Counted from the stretch's first letter, positions 1-10,612 are shown. The stretch: DNA of 64,000 nucleotides from Phreatobacter sp. (GCF_027532945.1 NZ_JAPZTZ010000012.1:114030-178029); one strand, 5' to 3'. Numbers and translations: made by a program. Notes: generated by a model from the sequence alone, not told the origin.

Positions 1-1251
1 CGGCGTCGCGACAATGGTGTCGGGCCCTTTCAGGACGACGATGGCGCCGGATCGCTGCGCCGCCGACCGGGCCGACGCCAGCTTCGCCCCTTCGTCATGG
101 GCCCCGAACAGCCGGGCAAATTCCCCGGCATGGGGGGTGAGGACCACCGGCCGCCCAGGCCAGGCCCGGATGCCGGCGAAGAGCTGACCCGAAGCCTCGG
201 CGAAGGCGGTCAGCCCGTCCGCGTCGATCACGGTGGCGGCCCCGCTTGCCAGCGCCTCGGCGACGAGGGCGCGCGTTGCCTCACCCGTGCCGAGCGCCGG
301 CCCGAGGCAGACGGCATTGCGTCGCCGGTCGGCAAGGATGGCGGCAAGGCCCGCCGCGCCCTCCATCCGGTCCAGCATGATGGCGGTGAGATGGGAGGCG
401 TTGACGACGAGCGCCTCCGGCGGAGAGGCCAGCGTCACAAGGCCCGCCCCGGCCCTCAGCGCGCCGCGGGCGGCAAGCCGGGCAGCGCCGGTGCGCATGA
501 TGCCGCCGGAGACAACCACGGCATGGCCGCGATGGTACTTGTGGCCATCGAGGCGCGGGATGGGAAAAGCGTCACCCCACAGCCCCGGCTCGTTGGCGAA
601 ATCGGTCGGACGGATCGTCTCCAGCACCGCATCGGCGATGCCGATATCGGCGACCCGCAGCGTGCCGCAGAGCTCGCGCCCCGGCAGCAGCAGGTGGCCG
701 GGCTTGCGACGGAAGAAGGTCACTGTCTCGTCGGCCCGGATCGCGGCGCCCCGCACCGCCCCGCTCGCCCCGTCCACGCCCGAGGGGATATCGGCCGCGA
801 TCACCCGGCAGGGATGGGCGTTGACGGCTGCGATGACCTCGGCGGTCAACCGGTCGATGGGACGCGACAGGCCGGCGCCATAAAGCGCGTCCACGACCAC
901 GGCGACCCGGCCATGGTCCCACCGTGCCAGCGGCACCGGCGCCCGCCCCCAGGTCTCGGCGGCATCCACCGCATCGGGCGCGCGCGGGTCCGGCGGGCTG
1001 TCCGCAGCGACGGTCACCCGGAAGCCGCGATCACGAAGGACGCGCGCGGCGACATAACCGTCGCCGCCATTGTTTCCCGGCCCGCAAAGCACCACCACGC
1101 CAGCCCCGAGCGGCGTGCCGCGGGCCACCGCATCGGCGATGGCAATACCCGCGCGTTGCATCAGCACGCGGCTGGCCGTGCCGGCAGCGATGGTGAGGCG
1201 GTCAGCCTCGGCCATGGCGGCGGGGGTCAGCAGGGCGGCGTGATGGCGCAT
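1..1251 (-). CDS. nnr: Bifunctional NAD(P)HX epimerase/dehydratase, C-terminus cut by window edge
   Basis: This gene is not in the ORF track because its stop lies outside the window. I translated the complement from the ATG at 1251. It repairs hydrated NADH and NADPH: the N-terminal YjeF-type domain epimerises NAD(P)HX and the C-terminal ADP-dependent domain dehydrates it. The N-terminal domain carries CGPGNNGGDGYVAAR (about residues 56-70) and later ADIPSGVDG. The dehydratase part begins near GHKYHRGHAVVVSGG and includes VLTPHAGEF; about 417 codons are visible. It is divergent from glnB, a common arrangement in Rhizobiales. The frame is open throughout and the family match is clear, so the listed plus-strand ORFs at 97..1347 and 233..883 are shadows. 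Confidence 0.9.
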   Translation of the reverse strand, partial: MRHHAALLTPAAMAEADRLTIAAGTASRVLMQRAGIAIADAVARGTPLGAGVVVLCGPGNNGGDGYVAARVLRDRGFRVTVAADSPPDPRAPDAVDAAETWGRAPVPLARWDHGRVAVVVDALYGAGLSRPIDRLTAEVIAAVNAHPCRVIAADIPSGVDGASGAVRGAAIRADETVTFFRRKPGHLLLPGRELCGTLRVADIGIADAVLETIRPTDFANEPGLWGDAFPIPRLDGHKYHRGHAVVVSGGIMRTGAARLAARGALRAGAGLVTLASPPEALVVNASHLTAIMLDRMEGAAGLAAILADRRRNAVCLGPALGTGEATRALVAEALASGAATVIDADGLTAFAEASGQLFAGIRAWPGRPVVLTPHAGEFARLFGAHDEGAKLASARSAAQRSGAIVVLKGPDTIVATP

Positions 1252-1924
<673 letters not shown>

Positions 1925-1935
1925 TTTCGAAATTC

Positions 1936-1952
1936 GGCGGGTGGCACCCGCC
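1936..1952 (+). other. Hairpin between glnB and glnA
   Basis: GGCGGG-TGGCA-CCCGCC forms a 6-bp perfect stem with a five-base loop just after the glnB stop. No U-tract follows, so it is not a classical terminator. It could stabilise or process the dicistronic message or set the glnB:glnA ratio; that role is inference. Confidence 0.5.
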
Positions 1953-1984
1953 GCATGCCAACGTGCAAACCAAGAGGAAGCACA

Positions 1985-3394
1985 ATGACGACTGCCAAGG
2001 ATGTCCTGAAAATGATCAAGGAGAACGACGTGAAGTACGTCGATCTCCGCTTCACCGACCCGCGTGGCAAGTGGCAGCACGTCACCTTCGACATCACCAT
2101 GATCGACGAGGAGATCTTCGCCGAGGGCACGATGTTCGACGGCTCCTCGATCGCCGGCTGGAAGGCGATCAACGAGTCGGACATGCTCCTCATGCTCGAC
2201 CCCTCGACCGCGCAGATCGACCCGTTCTTCGCCGAGACCACGATGTCGATCGTCTGCGACATCCTCGAGCCGTCGACCGGCGAGCCCTACAACCGCGACC
2301 CGCGCGGCATCGCCAAGAAGGCCGAGGCCTATCTGAAGTCGACCAAGATCGGTGACACCATCTTCGTCGGCCCCGAGGCCGAGTTCTTCGTGTTCGACGA
2401 CGTGAAGTTTGCCGCCGAGCCCTATCACACCGGCTTCAAGGTCGACTCGTCGGAGCTGCCGACCAACTCCTACACCGACTACGAGGGCGGCAACCTCGGC
2501 CACCGCGTCCGCGTCAAGGGCGGCTACTTCCCCGTGCCCCCGATCGACAGCCTGCAGGACATGCGCGGCGAGATGCTCGCCTCCATGGCCAAGATGGGCG
2601 TGAAGGTCGAGAAGCATCACCATGAGGTCGCTTCCGCCCAGCACGAGCTCGGCATGAAGTTCGACACGCTGACGCACATGGCCGACCAGATGCAGATCTA
2701 CAAGTACTGCATCCATCAGGTCGCCAACATCTACGGCAAGACCGCCACCTTCATGCCGAAGCCGGTCTTCGGCGACAACGGCTCGGGCATGCACGTGCAC
2801 CAGTCGATCTGGAAGGGCGGCAAGCCGCTGTTCGCCGGCAACAAGTATGCCGACCTCAGCCAGGAGTGCCTCTGGTACATCGGCGGCATCATCAAGCACG
2901 CCAAGGCCCTGAACGCCTTCACCAACCCGTCGACCAACTCCTACAAGCGTCTGGTCCCGGGCTATGAGGCGCCGGTCCTGCTGGCCTACTCCGCCCGCAA
3001 CCGCTCGGCTTCCTGCCGTATTCCGTGGACGGCCAACCCGAAGGCCAAGCGCGTCGAGGTTCGCTTCCCCGACCCGACCGCCAACCCCTACCTGGCCTTC
3101 GCCGCCATGCTGATGGCCGGCATCGACGGCATCACCAACAAGATCGATCCGGGCTCGGCCATGGACAAGGATCTCTATGACCTCCCGGCCAAGGAGCTCA
3201 AGAAGATCCCGACCGTCTGTGGTTCGCTCCGCGAGGCGCTCGCCAACCTCGACAAGGATCGCGCCTTCCTCAAGGCCGGTGGCGTCTTCAACGACGACTT
3301 CATCGACAGCTACATCGAGCTGAAGATGACCGAGGTCATGCGTTTCGAGATGACCCCGCACCCGGTCGAGTACGACATGTACTACTCGGTCTGA
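1985..3394 (+). CDS. glnA: Glutamine synthetase type I
   Basis: Condenses ammonium and glutamate to glutamine with ATP; a dodecameric cytoplasmic enzyme. I place the start at 1985 ([10 protein letters not shown], 469 residues) rather than the track's 1955, because AAGAGGAAG sits correctly before it and GSI proteins begin here. Visible motifs are [10 protein letters not shown] (about 51-60), the metal-binding [10 protein letters not shown], the ATP-loop region [31 protein letters not shown] and [26 protein letters not shown] near residue 397 is the GlnE adenylylation site. It lies downstream of glnB in the same transcription unit and ends before a strong terminator. Confidence 0.98.
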   Translation: MTTAKDVLKMIKENDVKYVDLRFTDPRGKWQHVTFDITMIDEEIFAEGTMFDGSSIAGWKAINESDMLLMLDPSTAQIDPFFAETTMSIVCDILEPSTGEPYNRDPRGIAKKAEAYLKSTKIGDTIFVGPEAEFFVFDDVKFAAEPYHTGFKVDSSELPTNSYTDYEGGNLGHRVRVKGGYFPVPPIDSLQDMRGEMLASMAKMGVKVEKHHHEVASAQHELGMKFDTLTHMADQMQIYKYCIHQVANIYGKTATFMPKPVFGDNGSGMHVHQSIWKGGKPLFAGNKYADLSQECLWYIGGIIKHAKALNAFTNPSTNSYKRLVPGYEAPVLLAYSARNRSASCRIPWTANPKAKRVEVRFPDPTANPYLAFAAMLMAGIDGITNKIDPGSAMDKDLYDLPAKELKKIPTVCGSLREALANLDKDRAFLKAGGVFNDDFIDSYIELKMTEVMRFEMTPHPVEYDMYYSV

Positions 3395-3732
3395 TCCGGT
3401 CGGGCGGGCCTCGCGCCCGCCCCTCCCCGGCTCCCAAAGCGCCGGCAAGACCGATCACGATCTTCCTCCCGCCGCGCTCAGGCGCGGTCACCTTCCCAAC
3501 GGGCGCCCTCGGGCGCCCGTTTTTCTTTTGCGTCGGCCGTCATGCGGCGGCGCGCTGCTGCGACCGCGCCACCAAGGTCGCGATCATCAATCCACACCAC
3601 CATCGTGCGAATATGTCGCACCGCGCGAGATCGCGGACTCCACAACCGTTATCCGTTTGTTAGGGCTGTCCGACCCCTTCTGACCGGGCATTCATAAGGA
3701 GAATTCACCAAGTTTCGCGCCTGAGAGGTCCG
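3395..3732. other. Intergenic region after glnA
   Basis: This gap of about 340 bases holds two hairpins. GGGCGGGC-CTCGC-GCCCGCCC follows directly after glnA without a T-tract. The second is the intrinsic terminator listed separately. The remainder, up to the chemoreceptor start, contains no recognisable gene. Confidence 0.7.
3499..3529 (+). terminator. Intrinsic terminator of glnB-glnA
   Basis: ACGGGCGCCC-TC-GGGCGCCCGT is a 10-bp perfect stem followed by TTTTTCTTTT, a textbook Rho-independent terminator about 105 bases after the glnA stop. Confidence 0.9.
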
Positions 3733-5436
3733 ATGTCCCTGGGTTCCTTCCGCATCACCACCAAGATCCTGACCATCGCGGTCGCGCTCAACCTGGCCCT
3801 CGTCGGCGTCGGCGCGATCGGCGTGACGTCTCTCCGTCAGCTGTCGTCCGACAGCGCAGCCGCTGCCGAGGTCGTCCGCGTCGTCGTCGCCTCGCCGCGC
3901 ATCAACCAGAACCTGCTCGCCATCAACCGCGCCGAATTCGCGGTCGCCGCCAACCCGTCCCCGGACTTCATCCGGGATGTCGCCGCCGAGATCGCACGCG
4001 AGGCCGATCAGGCGCGTGAGCGCTTCGCCATCATTCGCGGGCTCGCGTTGCCGGCCGTGCAGGATGCCGTGCGCAAGGCCGAGGAGGCCTTCGCCGCCGC
4101 CAAGGCGCGCAGCGACGAGACGCTGGCCCTCGCCCGCCAGGTGCGCGGTGCGCCCACCCAGGAGCAGCGTGAGCGGCTGGCGGCCATGGCGCTCGCCAGC
4201 AAGGAAAGTTCCCACACGGCTCGAGCCCTGCTTGTCGAGACGACCAACCTGATCGTCGCCCATTCCCAGGCAATGGTGGGACAGGTCCGGACCACCGCCG
4301 ATGCCCGGACCACGCTTCTCGCGATCATCATTGCCGCGGCCATCGTCGCCGGCATCGCGCTGGCGCTGCTGATCGGGCAGGTCGGCATCTCCCGTCCCAT
4401 CGGCCGCATCAATGCCGTTCTCGGAGAGCTGGCGAAGGGCAATTTCCAGGTCGCCGCCTATGGCGCTGAGCGGAAGGACGAGGTCGGCGACATTGCCAAG
4501 GCCGCCGAGACCTTCCGGATCAATGGCATGGAGACCGAGCGGATGCGCGCCGAGCAGGAGGCCGCCAAGGCGGCCGAGGCCGAGAAGCAGAAGGCGATGA
4601 TGAACGAGCTCGCCGATCGCTTCGAACAGGCCGTTGGCGGCATCGTCGACATGGTCTCCGCCGCCGCGACCGAAATGCAGGCGACCGCGACCCAGCTCTC
4701 GGCCTCGGCACAGGAGGCCTCGGCCCAGTCAACCTCGGTGGCGAGCGCGGCGGAAGAGGCCGGCGCCAATGTCACCGCCGTCGCCGGTTCGGCCGAGGAG
4801 CTCGGCGCCTCCGTCCAGGAGATCGGCCGGCAGGTCGAGCAATCCGCCACCCTCGCCCACAGCGCAGTTGGTGAGGCCGATGCCACCGGCTCCATCGTCG
4901 CAGAGCTGACGGAGGGAGCCGCCCGCATCGGCGCCATCGTTGAGATGATCTCGACCATCGCCAGCCAGACCAACCTCCTCGCCCTCAATGCCACCATCGA
5001 GGCGGCCAGGGCGGGCGAGGCGGGCAAGGGCTTCGCGGTCGTCGCCTCGGAGGTCAAGGGCCTCGCCTCGCAGACCGCCAAGGCCACCAGCGAGATCGGC
5101 GCCCAGATCGTCGCCATCCAGGAAACGACCAACAAGGCAGTCACGGCCATTGCCGGCATCACCAGCAGCATCCGCGCCATCGACCGGGCCACCACCTCCA
5201 TTGCCTCGGCGGTGGACCAGCAGGGCTCGGCAACGCGAGAGATCGTCGCCTCGGTGAGCCAGGCCTCCACCGGCACCACCGAGGTCTCTTCGGCCATCAC
5301 CTCGGTGGCCCAGGCCGCTGCCGAAACTGGTCACGGCGCGAGCCAGGTGCTCTCCGCCTCCTCCGACCTCGCGCGCCAGGCCGAGCGCCTGTCATCCGAG
5401 GTCCGGCAGTTCCTCGCGACCGTCCGGGCGGCCTGA
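3733..5436 (+). CDS. Methyl-accepting chemotaxis protein
   Basis: A 567-residue transmembrane chemoreceptor. An N-terminal helix (about 12-33) is followed by a roughly 160-residue helical periplasmic sensor. A second membrane segment ([20 protein letters not shown], about 193-215) leads into a HAMP domain starting at [19 protein letters not shown] long coiled-coil signalling domain follows, with the conserved tip [20 protein letters not shown] that contacts CheA/CheW. No CheR-tethering pentapeptide is visible. The ligand cannot be deduced and no che genes are nearby. The start has a modest GAGAGGT ribosome site. A hairpin terminator follows. Confidence 0.93.
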   Translation: MSLGSFRITTKILTIAVALNLALVGVGAIGVTSLRQLSSDSAAAAEVVRVVVASPRINQNLLAINRAEFAVAANPSPDFIRDVAAEIAREADQARERFAIIRGLALPAVQDAVRKAEEAFAAAKARSDETLALARQVRGAPTQEQRERLAAMALASKESSHTARALLVETTNLIVAHSQAMVGQVRTTADARTTLLAIIIAAAIVAGIALALLIGQVGISRPIGRINAVLGELAKGNFQVAAYGAERKDEVGDIAKAAETFRINGMETERMRAEQEAAKAAEAEKQKAMMNELADRFEQAVGGIVDMVSAAATEMQATATQLSASAQEASAQSTSVASAAEEAGANVTAVAGSAEELGASVQEIGRQVEQSATLAHSAVGEADATGSIVAELTEGAARIGAIVEMISTIASQTNLLALNATIEAARAGEAGKGFAVVASEVKGLASQTAKATSEIGAQIVAIQETTNKAVTAIAGITSSIRAIDRATTSIASAVDQQGSATREIVASVSQASTGTTEVSSAITSVAQAAAETGHGASQVLSASSDLARQAERLSSEVRQFLATVRAA

Positions 5437-5465
5437 TCGGGCGTTCTCAGCCCGTGAATGACAGA

Positions 5466-5488
5466 GGGGCGCCATGCGGCGCCCCTTT
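5466..5488. terminator. Terminator between convergent mcp and DUF3617 genes
   Basis: GGGGCGCC-ATGC-GGCGCCCC followed by TTT on the plus strand. The 8-bp stem sits between two convergent stops and may also slow transcription from the minus-strand gene. Confidence 0.75.
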
Positions 5489-5505
5489 CCGTCTGAGGCC
5501 CCTGG

Positions 5506-6021
5506 TCAGTTCGACAGCCGCGGCAGATTGCGGACGTTGAACCGCTGGCCTGACACTTCCATATCGCCCGGGACCATGCCGCCGATGCAGGCGGCGCCGA
5601 GCCACCGCGCCTGCTGCACCATCAGCGTCTTCTGCGGCGGGGCACCGGCCATCGTCACCGACCCTTCGATCCGCATCGTATAGCCGGCCTGAAAATCCCC
5701 CGACGCCACCGCGACCGACTGGGTGCGCATGCCGCCTATGTCGCAGTCGGTCTCGATCCGATAGGTGTCGCCGACGCGGCGAATGTCGTTGCGTCGGCAC
5801 GACGCTCCCATGCCGCCCATCGCCTGGGCCATCAGCAGCTTTTCAGTCTCTGCGTCAGTGCAGACCCTGGCGAGCATCTCCGGACCACCCTGTCGCCCCT
5901 CGAGCTGCATGCGGATCTCCCACTGCCCGGGGCGTCGGGCCGGCAGGGTATCGCCGGTGGCCTGGGCGAAGGCGTGAGATGTGGGCGAGAGAGCGAGCAG
6001 AAGAATAAAAAGCCGGCGCAT
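5506..6021 (-). CDS. DUF3617-type exported protein
   Basis: The track ORF starts at 6336, but the real start is the ATG at 6021, giving 171 residues with a clear Sec signal peptide, MRRLFILLLALSPTSHAFAQ. The mature part begins with RPGQWEIRMQLEG, then a Cys-containing segment (VCTDAETEK), MGASCRRNDIRRVG and a repeat of beta-strands ending in GSVTMAG, the usual layout of periplasmic DUF3617 proteins. Their function is unknown. It is monocistronic and convergent with the chemoreceptor. Confidence 0.82.
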   Translation of the reverse strand: MRRLFILLLALSPTSHAFAQATGDTLPARRPGQWEIRMQLEGRQGGPEMLARVCTDAETEKLLMAQAMGGMGASCRRNDIRRVGDTYRIETDCDIGGMRTQSVAVASGDFQAGYTMRIEGSVTMAGAPPQKTLMVQQARWLGAACIGGMVPGDMEVSGQRFNVRNLPRLSN

Positions 6022-6178
6022 GGGGGTCTCCCGGGGATGTCGCGATGGACCGCGCACCCCATAGCGCCGTGATGATGTTTCAGCGCCATGTCGCGGATTC
6101 TTCGCAGCCGCAAGCCTTGATCGCGCGGGAGAACGACGAGCGACGGCGAGCACGGCCCCTGGCGATGAGCGCCTGAGC

Positions 6179-6391
6179 TCAGAGGATGAGGAAAGCCCCG
6201 GCCAGCGCCATGGTGATGGCCCAGGCGCCGATGCGCCCGAGCGTCCAGGCCGGATCCGTCTCGTCACCTGGCAGGACGAGGCTCGTCTCTTCCGGATCGA
6301 TGCAGCCGAGGGCAAGGCCGGCGCGCTCCGCAGCACGCATCAGCTTCGCCAAATCCTGTTCGACGGTGACCAGTCCCAATACGCGGTCCAT
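6179..6391 (-). CDS. Small tail-anchored hypothetical protein
   Basis: 70 residues: a soluble helical N-terminal half (MDRVLGLVTVEQDLAKLMRA), an acidic middle (DPEETSLVLPGDETD) and one C-terminal hydrophobic segment ending the protein (AWAITMALAGAFLIL). A GGAG ribosome site lies about ten bases before the ATG. I do not recognise the family. It is divergent from the PhoX gene. Confidence 0.5.
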   Translation of the reverse strand: MDRVLGLVTVEQDLAKLMRAAERAGLALGCIDPEETSLVLPGDETDPAWTLGRIGAWAITMALAGAFLIL

Positions 6392-6536
6392 GACGCAACT
6401 CCGGAACGCCCCACCCTACTCCGCACGACCATGGACCGTCAGATGTAAACGAGGCCTTTGCGCCGGACGGGTCGCCGCTCCTGCATGCAGCGCATTGCAC
6501 GCAGCTGTGACTTTTGGGTCGCAGGTGACGTAGGGT

Positions 6537-6556
6537 TGCGTCACCGGGCGGTCACA
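6537..6556 (+). promoter_or_regulatory. Possible Pho box upstream of phoX
   Basis: GCGTCACCGGGCGGTCACAT contains two GTCAC half-sites with an 11-bp period, the spacing of PhoB boxes (CTGTCAT-N4-CTGTCAT). It lies about 40 bases before the start of the phosphatase gene. The first two bases of each repeat deviate from consensus, so this is tentative. Confidence 0.35.
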
Positions 6557-6595
6557 TGGGCGCGCTTCAACTCGCCCAATCCGAAGGAGACAGCC

Positions 6596-8593
6596 ATGAG
6601 CCAGGACATCCGCAACGCTTCCCAGCGCGCCGAAGACGCCGAGGACCGCGGCACCAGCCCGGCGGATGGCCCGACCCTCGGCGACATCGTTGCCGCCCGC
6701 TTCGGCCGGCGCGACCTGATGAAGGGCCTGCTCGGAGTGGGTGCCATCTCGGCGACGCTCGGCCCTGCTGCCCTCGCCTCCGGCACCGCTTCGGCTCAGG
6801 GCGCGGCCGCGGCCTTCGCCTTCCGCGAGCTCGATTCGACCCCGACCGACCGCGCCGAGGTGGCCGAGGGCTACAATGCCGAGGTCCTGATCCGCTGGGG
6901 TGATGCGGTCCTTGCCGATGCCCCGGCCTTCTCGCCCAGGGCCCAGACGGCCACTTCGCAGGCGCGCCAGTTCGGCTACAACAACGACTATCTCGGCTAT
7001 TTCCCGTTGCCGGGCGCGGCAAACCCGTCCGCCCATGGCCTGCTCTGCGTCAATCACGAATATACCAACGAGGAGCTGATGTTCCCCGGCCTCGGCCGGC
7101 AGGACGCCGCGGGCCCGCTCGGCCGCGAGAAGGCCTTCGCCGGGATGACCAAGGAGCTCGCCGCCGTCGAGATGATGGCCCATGGCGGCTCGGTCCTGGA
7201 GGTCCGCCGCGATGGCGAGCGCTGGCAGGTCGTCTCCGGCTCCCGCTATGCCCGCCGCATCACCGCCGAGACGCCGATGGAGATCACCGGCCCCGCCGCG
7301 GGACATCCGCGCCTGCAGACCAGCGCCGACCCGACCGGACGCCGCGTCCTCGGCATGCTCAACAACTGCGCCGGCGGCCGCACGCCCTGGGGCACCTGGC
7401 TGTCCTGCGAGGAGAACATCAACGGCTATTTCTCCGGCCGCCTTGGCGAGGGCCATGCCGAGGCCGCCAACTATCGCCGCATGGGCATTCCCGGCCGCTG
7501 GATGAACTGGGGCGACTACGAGCCCCGCTTCGACCTGTCGAAGGAACCGAACGAGCCGAACCGCTTCGGCTGGGTGGTCGAGATCGATCCGTTCGATCCG
7601 ACCTCCACCCCGAAGAAGCGCACCGCGCTCGGCCGCTTCAAACATGAGGGCGCCGCCGGCATCACCGCCCGCGACGGGCGCTACGTCCTCTATTCCGGCG
7701 ACGACGAGCGCTACGACTACGTCTATCGCTTCGTCACCGAGGGCCGCGTCTCCGGCGATCGCGCCCGGGACATGACCCTGCTCGACTCTGGCACGCTGTC
7801 GGTCGCCCGCTACAATGCCGACGGCACCGGCGACTGGCTGCCGCTGGTCTTCGGCGAGGGTCCGCTGACCCCCGCCAACGGCTTCCAGTCCCAGGCCGAC
7901 GTGGTGATCGAAGCGCGCCGCGCCGCCGACCTGCTCGGTGCCACCCGCATGGACCGCCCGGAGGATGTCGAGGCCAATCCGCGGACCGACAAGGTCTATG
8001 TCATGCTCACCAACAACAACCGCCGCAAGGCGGACGAGGTGAACCCGGCCAATCCGCGCGCCGACAACCGCTTCGGCCACATCGTCGAGATGCTGCCTGA
8101 CGGCCGCGACCACGCCGCCCCGCGCTTCACCTGGGACATCCTGGTCCGCTGCGGCGATCCTTCCATCGCGGCGGTTGGCGCGACCTTCAACAGCCGCACG
8201 ACGAAGGACGGCTGGTTTGGCATGCCCGACAATTGCGCCATCGACGCCGACGGGCGGCTGTGGATCGCAACCGACGGCAATTTCCCGAGCCGAACCGGCC
8301 GCAATGACGGCGTCTGGGCCATGGAGACCGAGGGCGACAACCGCGGCACCTCGAAGCTCTTCTTCAAGTGCCCCTTCGGCGCCGAGCTCTGCGGGCCCGA
8401 ATTCACCCCCGATGGCGAGACCTTCTTCGTCGCGCTTCAGCACCCCGGCGAGACCGACCCGGAAGATCCCAATGCCGCGCCGGCGACCTACGAGAACCCG
8501 GCGACCCGCTGGCCGGATTTCTCGCCCGACATGCCGCCGCGTCCCTCGATCGTCGCCATCACCCGCAAGGGCGGCGGCAAGATCGGCAGCTGA
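6596..8593 (+). CDS. PhoX-family (DUF839) alkaline phosphatase, Tat-exported
   Basis: Start chosen at 6596 (GAAGGAGA ribosome site), giving 665 residues. The N-terminus has an unusually long n-region and a twin-arginine motif FGRRDLMKG (about 37-44), then a hydrophobic stretch and an AxA site near 68. This indicates folded export by Tat, as in calcium/iron-dependent PhoX enzymes. The body has the family landmarks LLCVNHEYTNEELMF, NNCAGGRTPWGTWLSCEEN, GRFKHEGA, YSGDDERYDYVYRF and PDNCAIDADGRLWIATDG. It would release phosphate from phosphoesters in the periplasm. A possible Pho box precedes it. Confidence 0.9.
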   Translation: MSQDIRNASQRAEDAEDRGTSPADGPTLGDIVAARFGRRDLMKGLLGVGAISATLGPAALASGTASAQGAAAAFAFRELDSTPTDRAEVAEGYNAEVLIRWGDAVLADAPAFSPRAQTATSQARQFGYNNDYLGYFPLPGAANPSAHGLLCVNHEYTNEELMFPGLGRQDAAGPLGREKAFAGMTKELAAVEMMAHGGSVLEVRRDGERWQVVSGSRYARRITAETPMEITGPAAGHPRLQTSADPTGRRVLGMLNNCAGGRTPWGTWLSCEENINGYFSGRLGEGHAEAANYRRMGIPGRWMNWGDYEPRFDLSKEPNEPNRFGWVVEIDPFDPTSTPKKRTALGRFKHEGAAGITARDGRYVLYSGDDERYDYVYRFVTEGRVSGDRARDMTLLDSGTLSVARYNADGTGDWLPLVFGEGPLTPANGFQSQADVVIEARRAADLLGATRMDRPEDVEANPRTDKVYVMLTNNNRRKADEVNPANPRADNRFGHIVEMLPDGRDHAAPRFTWDILVRCGDPSIAAVGATFNSRTTKDGWFGMPDNCAIDADGRLWIATDGNFPSRTGRNDGVWAMETEGDNRGTSKLFFKCPFGAELCGPEFTPDGETFFVALQHPGETDPEDPNAAPATYENPATRWPDFSPDMPPRPSIVAITRKGGGKIGS

Positions 8594-8602
8594 GGCGTCA
8601 CG

Positions 8603-9424
8603 TCACCGCGCGAGGTCGAGCAGCATCTGCGTCAGCGCGCCGTCGGGCGAGCGCATCGTGTCGAGGATAGAGAAATGGTCGGCCCCGGCGACCGGGACCA
8701 GCGGCCCGGTTGCGCCGGCCCGCTGCCGCGCCGCATGGAAGGCATGGGAATTGGCGACCAGCGCCGGCAGTTCAAGGCCGCCATAGGTGATGCCGAGCGG
8801 CTTCATCACGGCCGGGCGCCGCTGCGGCGACAGGTCGGCGATCTCGTCAGCGGTGAGGCGCAGGTTCTCGTTGAGATAGGTGCCCGCGAGCGGCGCGAGC
8901 TCGAAGATGCCTGATATGGCGAGGCCGGCCGTCACCGCCTCGTGGCTCAGCGCCATGGCGGCGAGATGACCGCCCGCCGACCAGCCCGCAACGATCAGCG
9001 GCCCGGCGACGCCGTGGCGCGGCCCGTCCGCCGCAAGGAGGTCGAGGGCGGCGCTGCATTCGCCGACGATGTCAGCGAGGCTCGCCTCCGGGGCCAGCGT
9101 GTAGCCGGGCATGGCGACCGACCAGCCATGGGCCATGACGCCCTCGCCGAGCACCGCGAACATCTCGCGGCGGTTCCGCATCCAGTAGCCGCCGTGGAAA
9201 TAGACGAGACAGGGCGCGCCCGCCTCGCGCGCGGGATAGAGGTCCACCTTCTGCCGCTCCCCGGGCCCGTAGGGCACGTCCATGGTCGCGGCAAAGCGCT
9301 CGCGGATGACGGCGGATTCGGCGGTCCAGCGGGTGAAGGTGTTGGACCAGCTCGGCACCGCCTGGCCATTGTTGTAGGCGGCGTCGCGCAGGAACTGCGG
9401 GACGGGGCTGACATCGATCGGCAT
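8603..9424 (-). CDS. Alpha/beta hydrolase, arylformamidase/esterase-like
   Basis: 273 residues when started at the ATG at 9424, which follows GGCAGGAGAAGCCC; the track's upstream Met at 9463 lacks a ribosome site. It has the HGG oxyanion motif (FHGGYW, about 76-81), the nucleophile elbow GWSAGG with Ser149, and a late His in AGADHFSILD. This layout is that of the carboxylesterase/kynurenine formamidase branch. The substrate is unknown and no kynurenine genes are nearby. It is convergent with phoX, with nine bases between stops. Confidence 0.85.
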   Translation of the reverse strand: MPIDVSPVPQFLRDAAYNNGQAVPSWSNTFTRWTAESAVIRERFAATMDVPYGPGERQKVDLYPAREAGAPCLVYFHGGYWMRNRREMFAVLGEGVMAHGWSVAMPGYTLAPEASLADIVGECSAALDLLAADGPRHGVAGPLIVAGWSAGGHLAAMALSHEAVTAGLAISGIFELAPLAGTYLNENLRLTADEIADLSPQRRPAVMKPLGITYGGLELPALVANSHAFHAARQRAGATGPLVPVAGADHFSILDTMRSPDGALTQMLLDLAR

Positions 9425-9519
9425 GGGCTTCTCCTGCCGCCACTGTGCCACGCCGATCGCCACGCGCCAGCCTTACCGGCGCGGATCATCCCCGCAGCGC
9501 AGCGCTGTCCCAAAGACGA

Positions 9520-9546
9520 AAAAGCCGGGCGCGAAGCCCGGCTTTT
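9520..9546 (-). terminator. Terminator of rplM-rpsI
   Basis: AAAAGCCGGGC-GCGAA-GCCCGGCTTTT is a perfect 11-bp inverted repeat with A- and T-tails. It lies about 30 bases downstream of rpsI and would work in both directions. Confidence 0.9.
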
Positions 9547-9576
9547 CCACGAGGATCGGAACAGGTCCGAAGCGGA

Positions 9577-10053
9577 TCAGCGCTTCGAGAACTGGAAGGA
9601 GCGGCGAGCCTTGGCCCGGCCGTACTTCTTGCGCTCGACCACACGGCTGTCGCGGGTGAGGAAGCCTTCCTTCTTCAGCGCGCCACGCAGCTCCGGCTCG
9701 TAATGGGTGAGAGCCTTGGAGATGCCATGGCGCACCGCGCCGGCCTGGCCGGAGAGACCGCCGCCGGCCACCGTGACGACGATGTCGTACTGGGTGTCAC
9801 GGCCGACGAGCACCAGCGGCTGCTTCAGCAGCATCCGCAGCACCGGACGGGCGAAATAGACGTCGAGGGCACGGTCATTGACCGTGATCTTGCCCGAGCC
9901 GGGCTTCACCCAGACGCGGGCGACCGCGTCCTTGCGCTTGCCGGTGGCATAGGCGCGGCCCTGCTTGTCGAGCTTCTGGACGTGACGCGGGGCTTCCGAG
10001 CCACCGGTCTTCAGGGCGCTGAGGCCCTCGAGGGACGAAACGGTCTCAGCCAT
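9577..10053 (-). CDS. rpsI: 30S ribosomal protein S9
   Basis: 158 residues. The N-terminal extension (about 30 residues) is normal for alphaproteobacteria. The core has [17 protein letters not shown], the [19 protein letters not shown] segment and the basic tail [17 protein letters not shown] that reaches the ribosomal P-site. It begins two bases after the rplM stop, so translation is probably coupled. Confidence 0.97.
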   Translation of the reverse strand: MAETVSSLEGLSALKTGGSEAPRHVQKLDKQGRAYATGKRKDAVARVWVKPGSGKITVNDRALDVYFARPVLRMLLKQPLVLVGRDTQYDIVVTVAGGGLSGQAGAVRHGISKALTHYEPELRGALKKEGFLTRDSRVVERKKYGRAKARRSFQFSKR

Positions 10054-10055
10054 TG

Positions 10056-10517
10056 TCAGGCCCTCACGTTCTTCGAGTTCATCGCGCCGACATCGAGCGC
10101 GACGGGCGCCTGGGCCTCGTGCGGGTGCTTGTCACCGCCATAAACGCGCAGGTTCGACATCTGCTTGCGGCCGAGCGGACCGCGCGGGATCATGCGCTCC
10201 ACCGCCTTCTCGACGATGCGCTCCGGGAAACGGCCGTCGCGGATGGTCTTGGCCATGCGCTCCTTGATGCCGCCGGGATAGCCGGTGTGGTGGTAGTAGG
10301 CCTTCTGGTCCCACTTGCGGCCGGTGAAAACCACCTTGTCCGCGTTGATGATGATGACATTGTCACCGCAATCGACATGGGGGGTGTAGGTGGCCTTGTG
10401 CTTGCCGCGCAGGCGCATCGCCACGATCGTCGCAAGACGGCCCACAACAAGGCCCTTCGCGTCGATCAGAACCCACTTCTTGTCGACCTCGGCGGGCTTC
10501 GCCACATAGGTCTTCAT
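10056..10517 (-). CDS. rplM: 50S ribosomal protein L13
   Basis: 153 residues of normal length, starting [15 protein letters not shown]. Family landmarks are [45 protein letters not shown] and [13 protein letters not shown]. It is the first gene of the rplM-rpsI operon, behind a good vegetative promoter with a leader of about 60 bases. Confidence 0.97.
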   Translation of the reverse strand: MKTYVAKPAEVDKKWVLIDAKGLVVGRLATIVAMRLRGKHKATYTPHVDCGDNVIIINADKVVFTGRKWDQKAYYHHTGYPGGIKERMAKTIRDGRFPERIVEKAVERMIPRGPLGRKQMSNLRVYGGDKHPHEAQAPVALDVGAMNSKNVRA

Positions 10518-10583
10518 GGTCGTGTCTTCCGGAAAAGAGAAATCGGAAGCGACGAGCGGCAGGCCGTTCGACGCGTCGGCAGG

Positions 10584-10612
10584 GCTATAGAAGAGCGCCC
10601 CGCCGCCGTCAA
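10584..10612 (-). promoter_or_regulatory. Sigma-70 promoter of rplM-rpsI
   Basis: On the complement, TTGACG and TATAGC are separated by exactly 17 bases, ending about 67 bases before the rplM ATG. The predicted transcript has a leader of about 60 nt. I did not identify a specific L13 operator in it. Confidence 0.7.

Noticed and set aside
5765-6113. Small ORFs around the DUF3617 gene
   Set aside because: Frame shadows of the signal-peptide-bearing gene, with no independent ribosome site.
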